This document shows positions 49,274 to 58,670 of a stretch of DNA of 64,000 nucleotides, piece after piece. Every line of letters starts with the position of its first letter. The stretch's first letter is position 1. The notes under the pieces were generated by a model. That model was not told the origin of the DNA and searched no databases. It saw only the letters and a list, made by a program, of their open reading frames with translations. Source of the DNA: Acanthosepion pharaonis (Eukaryota; Mollusca; Cephalopoda; Sepiida; Sepiidae); the NCBI GenBank assembly GCA_903632075.3, contig CAHIKZ030002034.1, positions 186,001 through 250,000 on the forward strand, written 5' to 3'. Position numbers and translations under genes: made by a program.

Positions 49274-50329
49274 TTAAATCAATTCTCTTTGGAAAAAAAA
49301 TAAGAGAGTAGAATACATTTTTAAAAATCCAGTTCTCACTTCTGGAATATCTAAGATACAAGCCAATTCCCAACCTTTTTCTCCCATAGAAGATAAAAGA
49401 ACCCCCCAATTTTCTGTTTTGGCAGTGACGGTGCTTTGTTGTAGAGTCGATTTTAATTCATAAAAGACAATTGTTCCCTGATAACGAGGGCGGCTGTCTT
49501 CTAATAATGTCACATCTTTTTCAAAAAACCAGAGAGAGTTCATGGTAGCTGTTGTTGAGAAAGCTCTGGTGGCAGCTCCCTGATCAAGATAAATTTCCTT
49601 CAAGCGCCAACCAGCATCCAAATATTGTCCAAAGATCCCGTTCCAATCACAACTGACGGAGACTGATTGGAATCCACCATGTAGTTTCATTGGAATACTG
49701 GCTACCGTGTAGGTGTAAATCACAGGGTTTGGGTGAAGAGGCATTTCGAAAAACACATCTACACCTTGAATAGGACCCAAACCTGAAAAGGCCTGTTTCA
49801 TAGTTTGAGCAAGTCTTTTCTGTGTATTTTCAATACACACAAGTCGACCACCTCGGCTAGCAGTGTCAGCAATTACTGCTGTAATTTGGTCGGTGCGACC
49901 CTGGATTTCAGCTGACAGCAATCCGTGCCTGACGACCTGAACTTGCATTTGTGATTTGACAATAGTTAGCTGCCATTGCTCATTGGTGGGCCTTGATAGT
50001 TGGGAGTGGAAATAAATGCCGTAATATGGAAAAGTAGCAGTACGCGAAAACATTCTTCTCTTTACCGAATACGGAATACAATAAAAAGAAATCAGTCTAA
50101 AACCAGAGTCGTAAGGTTGACTGAGTGCTTGATAGTGAGAATCGATATTAGAAGCAACAGAAACTTGACCTAACAACCCTGACAACACTGCTGTAACATC
50201 AACAGAACATTGTATAATATGATAATTTCCCTTTGGTCCTCCATACGGAACAGGATCTTGTGGTACAGGTATCTGACTACTATCTGAATTAGATCCAAAT
50301 TGATCAGGGGTGGAAGAATTAGCACCCAT
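49274..50329 (-). CDS. Raftlin-family protein, single-exon, 351 aa
   Basis: The ATG at 50329 is the only Met codon after an in-frame TAG near 50490, and its context is strong (A at -3, G at +4). It gives 351 residues ending FFFQRELI, about three-quarters of vertebrate raftlin length. The N-terminus MGANSST fits N-myristoylation (Gly2, Ser6); known raftlins have Cys3 for palmitoylation, but Ala3 stands here. Residues 8-35 are Ser/Pro-rich and probably disordered. The rest shows four modules of about 80 residues, each with a G-W/F-x-L core: SGFRL (75-79), RGGRL (159-163), AGWRL (239-243) and KGWEL (318-322). Each ends in a hydrophobic strand: GIYF, DVFF, LWFF, LFFF. The last, with P-E-V-R-T then FFQR, best resembles the raftlin C-terminal domain. 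Raftlins are membrane-raft scaffold proteins in vertebrate lymphocytes; this role here is inferred only. No intron interrupts the frame, so it is a retrocopy or an ancestrally intronless gene. No disabling mutation is seen. Confidence 0.7.
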   Translation of the reverse strand: MGANSSTPDQFGSNSDSSQIPVPQDPVPYGGPKGNYHIIQCSVDVTAVLSGLLGQVSVASNIDSHYQALSQPYDSGFRLISFYCIPYSVKRRMFSRTATFPYYGIYFHSQLSRPTNEQWQLTIVKSQMQVQVVRHGLLSAEIQGRTDQITAVIADTASRGGRLVCIENTQKRLAQTMKQAFSGLGPIQGVDVFFEMPLHPNPVIYTYTVASIPMKLHGGFQSVSVSCDWNGIFGQYLDAGWRLKEIYLDQGAATRAFSTTATMNSLWFFEKDVTLLEDSRPRYQGTIVFYELKSTLQQSTVTAKTENWGVLLSSMGEKGWELACILDIPEVRTGFLKMYSTLLFFFQRELI

Positions 50330-50392
50330 GGTATTTCTTATTATTGATGACAAATGATTCCGTAGTTGTTGTTCTGGGAGGTTGTCGGTATA

Positions 50393-50400
50393 TGACGTCA
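50393..50400. promoter_or_regulatory. Palindromic CRE/ATF-type site TGACGTCA
   Basis: A perfect eight-base CRE lies 64 bp upstream of the raftlin-like start codon, on the promoter side of a minus-strand gene. Chance occurrence is rare in DNA with so little CG. Function is inferred. Confidence 0.45.
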
Positions 50401-50564
50401 CATCCGTTTGTAGCAATTCTTTAATGAAAAAGTTAATGTTATGGGAAAACACGAGAGTAGAAAACAAAATTTGATACTTTGTGCTATATGACTAAATTTC
50501 TTTACTTGACCACATTACGACTCGAAGACAAGACACGAGTCATTAAATTTTTTTCTAAAAGAAA

Positions 50565-51085
50565 TTGGTAAATTTTCATTGTAACATCACCCGAGCGCTA
50601 ATATCCCTTCAAATTTTTCCAAAATAGTCTTATTTCTGTGCAAATTTATATGCTTAACCTTTAACTCAAATCAACAATTAGATATTGAAGAAACCTACCT
50701 TTTTGGATGTTAACGACCAGAAAAAATCGGACTTCTTCTCGCTCTTTTTGTCATCCCTTACCGACTTATTGAGAGACATTCGCTGCTAAACCATTTCGCG
50801 CACTTATACAATTTTGGTCTATTTACTCACTTAAAGAAATTAGTACGCCCTTTTTTCTTTTTAATTTAAAGTTAACTTTCTCTGTAAAGCGATTTTCTTC
50901 TTTTTTTATTTTTTATTTGTACTTAATTTAAGAAGAAAGTTAACATTCAAATATAAGTGATAAGTGTAGTTTCTACTTAATTTTATGAAAATATAGACAA
51001 ATAAATGGATAACAAAGTAATTTTTTTAAAGAAGAAAGTTAACTTTCAAATGTATGAAAATAAGTGATAAGTGTAGTTTTTATTA
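50565..51085 (+). repeat. Foldback-family repeat D7, right flank of the raftlin-like gene
   Basis: Direct repeat of 47345-47830. Shared words are TTGGTAAATTTT, CACCCGAGCGCTAATATCCC, TATTGAAGAAACCTACCTTTT, GTAAAGCGATTTT and AATTTAAGAAGAAAGTTAAC (twice). It is slightly longer because of duplicated AAAGTTAACTTTC and AAGTGATAAGTGTAGTTT words. Confidence 0.7.
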
Positions 51086-51453
51086 AAGAAATGTTTTTAG
51101 ATTTTCTTATTATCCTTCATTGTGTTTCATCAAAAAATATAATTAATGGTGGAAGATTGCTTAAGTTGGAGGAAAACTATTTCTGTAAGTTTACAATAAA
51201 CAATCAATATTCATGCATGCTCTTCAAAATTCACAGATGAAGTCATTTCATTTTTTTCACAAGTTATTTGGATGAGTACCTTCATATTTGTCATTTTTAT
51301 TCTATTGTTTTAGTTAGGATGAGGAGACAAGTCCTAATAATTTTCTAGGTCAGTATTAATATTGTGGTGTTTGTGAAGAAAAAGTTTAAGAGTCTATATA
51401 AATTAAAATTTGATGATAATGAACAAATTAGATTCAAATAATAGGGGACATAG

Positions 51454-51566
51454 TGTTGTGAAGTCCTAAGTCCTTTGTGTTACTACTCAACGCTTAGTAA
51501 TTTTCCTCCTCCTAGTCAGAGTAGTTATATAGCCTGAGTATTCCGGCTATGTTAATTAGTTAATCA
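51454..51566 (-). repeat. 3' LTR of the gypsy-like element, 113 bp
   Basis: The plus strand reads TGTTGTGAAGTCCTAAGTCC at one end and GGCTATGTTAATTAGTTAAT then CA at the other. About 80% similar to 56834-56942. Both have TG...CA ends. Confidence 0.75.
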
Positions 51567-52149
51567 CTATGTTTCTCTGTAATGAAGGGGTTTTGTACTC
51601 CTTGTTTTTCTTATGCTTCTTCTATCATTTCGTTTTCAGGGTTTCTTTCTCTCTCCTAGTATATTAAGGATTTTGTTTTCTTTCATTATCATGACCATAT
51701 TTGACTGGTCTTCTTCAGTTTCCAAATCATATTGTCCCTCTTGATAATCGTTATATTTATCTTCAGACATTTCATCTTGAAAGGGTTGGTTTTTTTTTGT
51801 TCAGCATTATCATTACTTGAGATATTCATGGACATTTTATTGTCATTTTCTTCTTTGTATTCATCTTGTGGTCCTATTTAATCTGTATAGGCTGGTATCC
51901 TACTCCCGTTTTTTCTTATTACGGCTGTGTTGTGACCTTTTTGCATTTAAGAATTTGCCTTCTCTGGGAGTGTCTCCTTAATTTTCTTGTACCACATTTT
52001 CTCATTCATAGAATATGACATGGTTAAAGGAGCTCTGATTTGTTTTCTCATTATGGTCAATGGATTCTCTCGCTTTCCTGTGTGTGCTATGGTGCAGTAT
52101 CTTAAAAGTAGTTTAGGTAAAAAAAAATCTTCTGGTAGATTTGTTCTTG

Positions 52150-52730
52150 ATTATACAGTTTGGCAGACCATCAAAGGGACTGGATCCCTTGAGGTATGTC
52201 TGTGAATATCGACAGAATCCACTGTAGTGTCATCCAGGTGGTCCATTAGGTGAATGACAAATCCTGGCATTGGGACTTGTAGGTTACCCCTAGATGTCAG
52301 CAGGGACAATGTTTGTTCCCTGCTTGTATGTAATGCTGTAATCATATGAACTCATCAAAAGGGACCACCTGATGATTCTTGGTGGCAGGCTATTGAGAAT
52401 AGGTCTTGTCAGGCTGAAAATGCTGATGAGAGGCTTGTGATCCATAATGATCTGGAAAGTCCATCCAAGCAGGGACTGGTGGAATATTTTTTTCTATCTG
52501 AAGATGATGCCTATCCTTTCTTATCTAGCTGTCTGTAATTTTTTTCAGCTGCCAAAAGCATTCAGAAAGCATAGGTAACTGGTTTCTCACTACCATTTGG
52601 CATGATATGGGATAGAACTGCTTCCACGCCATACTAGCATGGCAGGTGAGGATAAGTTCTTTCTTGGGGTCATAGTGGACCAGGACACAATTCTTCTGTA
52701 GTGACTCCTTTGCCTGCTGAAACACTGAAA
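52150..52730 (-). pseudogene. gypsy pol: RNase H and connector remnant
   Basis: Minus-strand frames give KESLQKNCVLVHYDPKKELI (the thumb/RNase H junction), a TCHASMAW-type stretch where RNase H places its catalytic aspartate, and the downstream TSRDPVPLMV segment that in gypsy pol precedes the integrase zinc finger. Frames shift at least three times. The acidic residue expected in the D-A-S motif is not present; CHAS stands in its place. Confidence 0.65.
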
Positions 52731-53560
52731 AATGATCTGATTCCCATCTCTACAGGATGCCCTTTCATAGCAAGTTGTATAGGGGACCCAGCTTATCCCC
52801 AATGTTAGAAACATACCTAGCGTAAAACTGGAACAATCCCAGGAAAGCTTTCAGTTCTGTCACATTACGGGATGCAGGTGCATCTTTGATAGCTTGTATT
52901 TTGTCCTCAGTGGGATGTAGATCTTCTAAATCTATCATGTGATGAAGGTAAGTAACTGATGGATCCATGAATTTGCATTTATCAAGTCTGACTCAGAGGC
53001 CAGAGGCAGAGAGTCTCTTTAAGACTGTCTATGTTGTCTAGATGTCCCGTGTCTGATGATCCCATTATCAAAATGTCATCTTGATAACTTACAATGTGTG
53101 GTTCCATTACGAAAAGGTTGTCCATGCAGATTTGATATATGCCAGGAGTAGACTTGACTCCAAAACTGAGGTGGTTGAATTGGTACAGGCCTCGAGGAGT
53201 GTTGATGGTCAGGAAATTTTTAAAGTCTTTGTGTAGTGGGACCTGCAAAAATGCAGATCTCAAATCCAGTTTTGTGAATTTTCTTCTCTGGCTCACTGCC
53301 ATATATAGGTCCCCAATCTTTGGAGTATGAGTATAGATTAGTACACTTATTCAGCCCCCACATAGACAAATTGATTGGTCTGTTTTTAGGACTGTGACAA
53401 TTGGGGCTGCCCATTCTGAATACTATGCGGGTTTGATTATCCCTAAGGACTTCAGCCTGTCCAGCTTTTTGTCCACCTTTTCCCACAATGCATAAGACAT
53501 AATGTGCTTTTTCAGAAGATGGGTTTTGTGTTTGGGTCAACCCTCAACACTGTAGGATGT
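52730..53560 (-). pseudogene. gypsy pol: reverse transcriptase remnant
   Basis: The palm region is clear: FTKLDLRSAFLQVPLH (first catalytic aspartate), TPRGLYQFNHLSFGVKSTPG and VSYQDDILIMG (a YxDD-type box with both aspartates kept), followed by the thumb segment LEDLHPTEDKIQAIKDAP and LKAFLGLFQFYARYV. The N-terminal part (53220-53540) is shifted in frame and contains MGSPNCHSPK where a VPVVKS-like strand is usual. Despite the intact catalytic box, stops and frameshifts separate its pieces. Retrotransposon clade: Ty3/gypsy, probably Mag-like given the very short LTRs (inference). Confidence 0.8.
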
Positions 53561-53639
53561 CCTCAATAGTAGGAGTGGTGATGAATCTGATCCCAGCTAA
53601 GCTGAATTACCTCCAGCCAGTTCTTTCCTAAGAGTGTCA

Positions 53640-53860
53640 GTCCCTATCCCAGTACAATCACCAAAGGTAGGCAATATTGTCGATTGTCATATGTTATGGT
53701 GACCCCACAGGTATCAAATGAAGTGATGCTTTCACCTGTGTAGGTGATGAGTTTTTGTGCTATGTGGCTCGGTTTTGGCTTATTGGGCCTCTGCCAGTGT
53801 CTGTCAAAAGTGGTGTGGCTGATTAGTGATACTGCAGCGCCTGTATCAATTTCCATCTCT
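53640..53860 (-). pseudogene. gypsy retropepsin (aspartic protease) remnant
   Basis: MEIDTGAAVSLIS is the retropepsin active-site motif D-T-G-A, followed by TFDRHW and KLITYTGESI, the usual flap-side strand. A stop directly upstream separates it from gag. Confidence 0.75.
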
Positions 53861-54019
53861 ACTCATCTGTCATTGATGCCCACCAATACCATTAGAGGGC
53901 CAATTTTTTTCTGGGAGATGTGAAAAAGTTTGTGCACTAAGGCAGTGTCTCCTGAAACAATATAGAGGGTGTCATCATCAGGCTCATCTTTGGCGACTTC
54001 TGGTACCTTTCCTTTTCAG

Positions 54020-54147
54020 GCAAGCTGCTGAAATATGGCCAGTTTTCTGGCAGGTTGCTTGAAGTGACAATAATCTGGTAAATGCTTGCCATCACATCGA
54101 AAACATGGTTTCCTGTTTTTTCCTCAACAAGAATTCCCATCACATTG
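54020..54147 (-). pseudogene. gag zinc-knuckle segment, 3' of the insertion
   Basis: CFRCDGKHLPDYC gives a C-x2-C-x3-H-x4-C nucleocapsid knuckle in one minus frame, preceded by CDGNSC and an in-frame TGA. Confidence 0.65.
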
Positions 54148-54560
54148 GGCTGAGTGGGTGCAGTGGTGTTGGAGCAGGCTTATGGAATTAACACATTAAT
54201 TCCATCTTATTTTACGCGCGTGCGAGTTTCTCCTCCCTTCCTTTCACACTCGTGCATGTGTGCACGCGTTTGCCCCCCTTCCTTTCTCTTTCAGCCAGAC
54301 ATAGCAGTAAGCCATTTTCTGTTGCTGATTGCAAACGACCAGCTGCTCCTGATGTTTATGTAAATTAGATTTTGAATCTTTTCCCCGCGTTTGCGGCGTC
54401 TCAAAATGGCCAGCGTTTGCAAACCAGTTGCTTCGATCTTCAACCTGACTAGACGGGCAACTCATTTATTCCGTGCCCTTAACCCATATGGGCGGAATAT
54501 CTTATTTCAACAATGGCGACCTCACACTTTACGAAGACTTCTTCTCGTCTTGATGCTACC

Positions 54561-54867
54561 CGCAGGTCAGACCTTCTCCGTTTTCGACCAGAAGACGTTC
54601 GAGACACACGACACAGTCGTGAGCAAAACTTCGTATTCAACAAGTGGCTTATTTTTATCCCTCGTCAGTCAATCATAAATACAGACAGGGATATCCTACT
54701 GACGAACAACTTGTTATCCGCAGGTCAGACCTTCTCCGTTTTCTGCTAGAAAATGTGCGAGACACACGACACAGTCGTGGGCAAAACTTTGTATTCAACA
54801 GGTGACTTATTTTTATCCCTCGTCAGTCAATCGTAAATACTGACAGGGATATCTTACTGACGAACAG
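54561..54867. repeat. Tandem duplication, period 158 bp
   Basis: CGCAGGTCAGACCTTCTCCG starts at 54561 and again at 54719. Both units continue with GAGACACACGACACAGTCGT, TATTTTTATCCCTCGTCAGT and GACAGGGATATC. About 90% similar; the position suggests duplicated enhancers in a U3 region. Confidence 0.85.
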
Positions 54868-55229
54868 ATATTCTTCGTCCCTTCTGGACTCGCCATAATT
54901 AACTTCTCATAGACAATGCAACCAACCGAAACTAGACCTTCGTCCTTTTGGCTAGACGTCCACAGCATTCCGTTAAAATTTTCAACAGTTAATTCAAGAC
55001 CTGACCGAACTCTGAGACCCTACCTTGAACCTGAACACAAAAGAAAAAAAAGGAAAAAACACAAAATCACATACACTCTCAATTCATTGGACTCTAATCT
55101 GCTTTGAACCAGTACCTTAAAAATATGCATAACATTACACTCACAACGCCAAAAATCCACAGTGAGTACTTCCTTTCTATCTGTGCACACATACACCTCG
55201 TGTTTAACGAGTTCCTTTTTCCAGAACCT

Positions 55230-55334
55230 TATAAAACCCTTTTCCCGCCTTGTTCATCCTGCATTTCTATTTAGGCGCGGAACTTTTCCTTGATCTCGTG
55301 CCACGAGATAATCTACTTGTTTCCATCTAATAAA
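55230..55334 (+). promoter_or_regulatory. LTR-type core promoter and poly(A) signal
   Basis: TATAAAA at 55230-55236 and AATAAA at 55329-55334, 93 bp downstream, in the spacing usual for an R region. Confidence 0.45.
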
Positions 55335-55472
55335 AGTTACACATGTTTTACAAACAGACGTCTTTGTCATTTTATTCCGGCTATCTCTTTGATGTTTATT
55401 AATTTATGCACTTGTTGATTGACCCCTTTCCTCTCACTGTTCATTCACGCATACATTTTTTTTATACATTGC

Positions 55473-55805
55473 TTGTGGACTCGGTAGTTTAGTATGGTGA
55501 CTGGCACAAGGCCACTTTGTAATAAACCAGCACTGCACGCTGCCGGGTCCGCAACAGGCTGCTATGTCAAGAACATTCTTGTCACCACTTTCCATTGCCA
55601 GGGCTATCTGTCTAGCCTGGTCAAAATTCAACTTCTTTTCCGCCAATAAACGTCTGTGGATATGGTTGTCTGCAACACCTACAACCAGCATGTCGTTCAA
55701 ACAACATATCCTGGATGGTGGGACCGAATTTGCAGAATTTTGATTGTTTTTTCAGGTTGGCGATAAAGTCCAAGATGGTCTGGTTTAGTTGTTGTCGGCA
55801 CATGT
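55473..55805 (-). pseudogene. gypsy gag remnant, 5' of the insertion
   Basis: Minus-strand frames include MCRQQLNQTILDFIANLKKQ, KFGPTIQDML, then in another frame MLVVGVADNHIHRRLLAEKK, LNFDQARQIALAMESGDKN. This is the capsid C-terminal pattern of gypsy gag proteins (an F-V-x-x-L...C-x-F strand, then helices ending L-T-L-x-x-A...). Frames shift at about 55690. It continues to 55473, where the inserted block starts. Confidence 0.7.
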
Positions 55806-56833
55806 AAAAGTTGAATTGTTTGACAATAATGGACGCGCTGGATTACAATGTTCCTCTAATGCCTGTGATAGCTCATCAAACGTTTTGTCCCGTAAGCTAT
55901 TGGGTGTGATGAGGTTCTTTAATAGGAGAATGTCTCCGTTCCACATACTGAGAGCAGCACCGCCTTCTTTTTGTTTGCGTCTGTAATGCCATTAGCCTCA
56001 AAGTAATATATGCAAGTCTATATGCGTAAGTACTCCAGTCTCCTTGTGTCGGTAAACTCATCGATTCGCCCAAATGAAGTCATGATGTGTGCACTGTATG
56101 TAAATCAGCTGGTGGATATTTGGGCAGAAAAGAAAGTACTTACGAGGACAAAAACGTCTCCAACACCAAAGATGAAAACAAAAAAAAATGCTCACCAGTG
56201 AAGTTTTAATCTCATCCTCATTGCCATGTAGGATAAATTCAGGAATGATCACGCAATGTCACCGTGTGTCTTACAATCCTCCTATATTCGCTCAACTTAT
56301 ATACCTGCGGAAGTGGCTAGTGCTACCCTAAAGAATGTACCACCCCCAGATTTTCGTACATTACAGTCGTATTATGCAATCCGTCAGTTAAAGTCATCTA
56401 AATTAATTCATCTTCATATGTTTAGTTTTCTTTTCTGAGTTTTTCAAACTCACAGTATCAAGACACATTTTTTAGATGAAGTAAAACATTTTGTAACTGA
56501 TTTGTCAGCTTTTCGTATCCTTGAAGTTTGCTCACTAGTATGCAATGACTCACTAATCTCTTTTTTGGTCATATATTTTTCTGTATTATCTGACTTAATT
56601 CATCGAAAGTCAACCTTTCCAACTGAATTGGGTGATCCAATGTTGAAATTTTCATAAAGGCTTCAACCCCAGCTGTGCCTCACAAAATGTTGCTTATTTC
56701 ATTTTCTCCTCTTGTTATTCACTATCTTTTATTTTCTTAGATCTCAATTTAGCCATAAACTAAACACTCTTATCTACACATCTACAAAGCCAGGATTCTC
56801 TAATGATAAAGCGTTTTCTATTGGCAATGTCAT
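55806..56833 (-). other. gypsy leader and gag N-terminal region, decayed
   Basis: Between the 5' LTR and legible gag. Small frames on both strands; some capsid N-terminal similarity is likely but I cannot read it reliably. Confidence 0.4.
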
Positions 56834-56942
56834 TGTTGTGAAATCCTAAGTCCTTTGTGTTACTACTCAATGTTGATGCGTAGTAGTTTCCCCCACTCCT
56901 AATCGGAGTAGTATTCCAGCTATGTTAATTAATTAATCTACA
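56834..56942 (-). repeat. 5' LTR of the gypsy-like element, 109 bp
   Basis: Shares TGTTGTGAA-TCCTAAGTCC, TTTGTGTTACTACTCAA and GCTATGTTAATTA with the 51.45-kb LTR. Ends TG...CA on the coding strand. Confidence 0.75.
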
Positions 56943-57259
56943 ATATAACTACAATTAGAACATTACATTAATTAATAAGTTTCAGACAAAATAAAAACAT
57001 TTATTATTGAAAATTATTAATTAGATTATAGTGGCCCTTCACTACTCCGTCCACATGAACAATGGGGGTGGGGAGACATTGTGACCTTGACCTTCATTGC
57101 GTTGCAACACACCCTTCAATTTAAAATCATTTTTAGATTTATAATAAGGCTAATGACTGTCTAGTTCTTTCAGTGTTATGATCCTAGTAGGAATAAACAT
57201 TGTGGTCATTTTTTCACTTTTTATATTGCATCACACATTTCAGTTAATTTATTCTTGAG

Positions 57260-57880
57260 ATTTTTAGTCATTTGCAGAACCAATTAGTGTTTACTCCCCT
57301 CCTCAACAACAAGTTAAGAAACCAGACCAAGCAACACAGCAGGAGTGGTGTGAGGAGGTCAAGAAGCAGCAGCAGCAACAACAAAAAAAAAAAAAAGAAG
57401 AGATCCCCCAAATCACAGAAACAAGTGGAAAAAAAGCAGCAATGACAAGAAATGGAGGTGGTGATAATGCCTCTACCTCGCTCTTCTTCTTTGAAGATGT
57501 CCAGAGAAGAGGTGGAGGAACCTACTAGGATCGTAACACTGAAAGAACTAGAAAGACTAGTAGAGAAACATGCTGGGTGAAGTAAGGCGGAGACGAACGT
57601 GGTAAAAACCAGGTCCCTCTCTGTACGAAGTTCACCGAAAGAAACAACAGAACAATCGACCAAAGCTAGAAGCCTCCCCCTGCCCCTACATGAACTCCAC
57701 CCCCACTTCCTCTACGAGTTTAATGTCCACTTCCACTTCTTCCCTACCCGACCCAGAGAGAAGAAAAAGAAGAAAAAATTACCTCCAAATCCAGAGACAT
57801 TATGTAAAGTGGACACCGAAGAAGTGAAGAAAGTGCTATCTAATCACTTCTTGGACTGCTATTCAAAACAACAACCATAA
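57260..57880 (+). pseudogene. LINE ORF1 C-terminal remnant
   Basis: Two frames alternate. One reads PPQQQVKKPDQATQQEW then a poly-Q/poly-K stretch and NASTSLFFFEDV; the other reads EEPTRIVTLKELERLVEKHA and, after a stop, MVKTRSLSVRSSPKE to FLDCYSKQQP-stop. The basic Lys tracts and terminal acidic-helical segment suit the RNA-binding ORF1 tail of Tx1-type elements, but no zinc knuckle or RRM is visible. The antisense open frame over it is a Leu/Phe/Ser shadow of the purine-rich strand. Confidence 0.45.
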
Positions 57881-58019
57881 AAGGGAAATCAGTTGAGGAC
57901 CCTCGGAACTAGGTACAGGGAGCCTAGGACAATCCATTGGGGTCCTGATTGAAGCAGATTTGAGTAGGGTTTTTTTTTCTTTTCTCTCTTTTATTTTTCA
58001 GGCCTATTAAGATAGCCAG

Positions 58020-58670
58020 TCTGAATGTCAAGGGCTTGAGGGATCAGGGTAAGGCGGCACACCTGCTGCAGGATCTCCAGTCTTTCGGCGTGGATATCAC
58101 CATCATCCAAGAGACCGACTTTGTTTGCAGCATTGATGCATGTGTGCTGGAGAGTGACTTTGTCGTTTATTCAGCATATTGGTACCAATATGCCAGAGGA
58201 GTTTCTTTGCTGGTGAAGTGGACTCTTGATGCAAAGGTGGACCTTGTGCATACCAATGCTGAGGGCCAGTTGATCGTGGCCGATATTGCTGTGAAAAGTG
58301 GTTCATTTCGAGTCATTGCAGTTTATGTGCCCAATGACCAGGAGGAGCGGGTCTTGTTTTTTCAGCTGTTGGGGCCATTCCTGGTGGATTCAACGCACCT
58401 AGTGTTAATGGGGGGACTGGAATGCCATCCTGAACCCCAAGTTAGACAGGGGGCAGGGATCTAGTGAGAGGAGGGGCGATTGTAGCCTGGTTGATCTGAT
58501 CAACAATTTTGGTCTTGTTGATAGATACCGGGTCAATCACCCAGGGGGGAAATGTGGACGTGGGCTCTTAGTTGGCCTTCTGACAAGGTGGTTAGCTACC
58601 TTGACAAAATGTTAGTTAGAGGAGCTGACGTATACTTGATAGATTGTCCCACGTTCCACTGGGTAGGCTA
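58020..58670 (+). pseudogene. LINE ORF2: endonuclease domain
   Basis: The frame contains IASLNVKGL (the Asn-bearing first strand), ITIIQETDF (catalytic Glu), ARGVSLLVKW and VIAVYVPND. At 58410-58415 a run of six G adds one base, so the expected M-G-D-W-N motif becomes LMGGLECHPEP. In the next frame the text MGDWNAILNPK resumes, followed by LVDLINNFGLVDRYRV. The domain is thus complete but frameshifted. A pyrimidine tract ending CAG (57970-57999) sits just before it. Confidence 0.8.

Larger units (their letters stand above)
54148..55472 (+). mobile_element. CpG-rich LTR-like insertion splitting gag
   Basis: Base composition changes sharply (many CG dinucleotides, ACGCGCGTGCG). ACATTG occurs at both junctions (54142-54147 and 55467-55472), a possible 6-bp target duplication. 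The order of signals on the plus strand is that of an LTR: a 158-bp tandem duplication in the enhancer position, TATAAAA at 55230-55236 and AATAAA at 55329-55334. The inner ends do not show textbook TG/CA termini, so exact borders are uncertain. It may be a solo LTR with flanking scrap. Open frames inside show no known motif. Confidence 0.5.
51454..56942 (-). mobile_element. Ty3/gypsy-type LTR retrotransposon, decayed, with a nested insertion
   Basis: Two similar direct repeats of about 110 bp enclose, on the minus strand, gag, protease, reverse transcriptase and RNase H remnants in the gypsy order. On the coding strand both LTRs begin TG and end ACAACA. The sequence before the 3' LTR (ACAGAGAAACATAG) is purine-rich, as a polypurine tract should be. 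Integrase is essentially missing between about 51.6 and 52.15 kb. A foreign CpG-rich block splits gag. I found no matching target-site duplication, and no standard primer-binding site next to the 5' LTR. Stops and frameshifts are numerous, so the element is inactive. Confidence 0.8.

Noticed and set aside
50330..50467. 46-codon N-terminal extension of the raftlin-like frame
   Set aside because: The extension contains no ATG (its first codon is TTG) and an in-frame TAG lies just upstream; the start at 50329 has strong context and a myristoylation signal.
57268..57663. 131-codon open frame on the minus strand
   Set aside because: Leu/Phe/Ser/Thr-rich antisense of the purine-rich LINE ORF1 tail; no independent motif.
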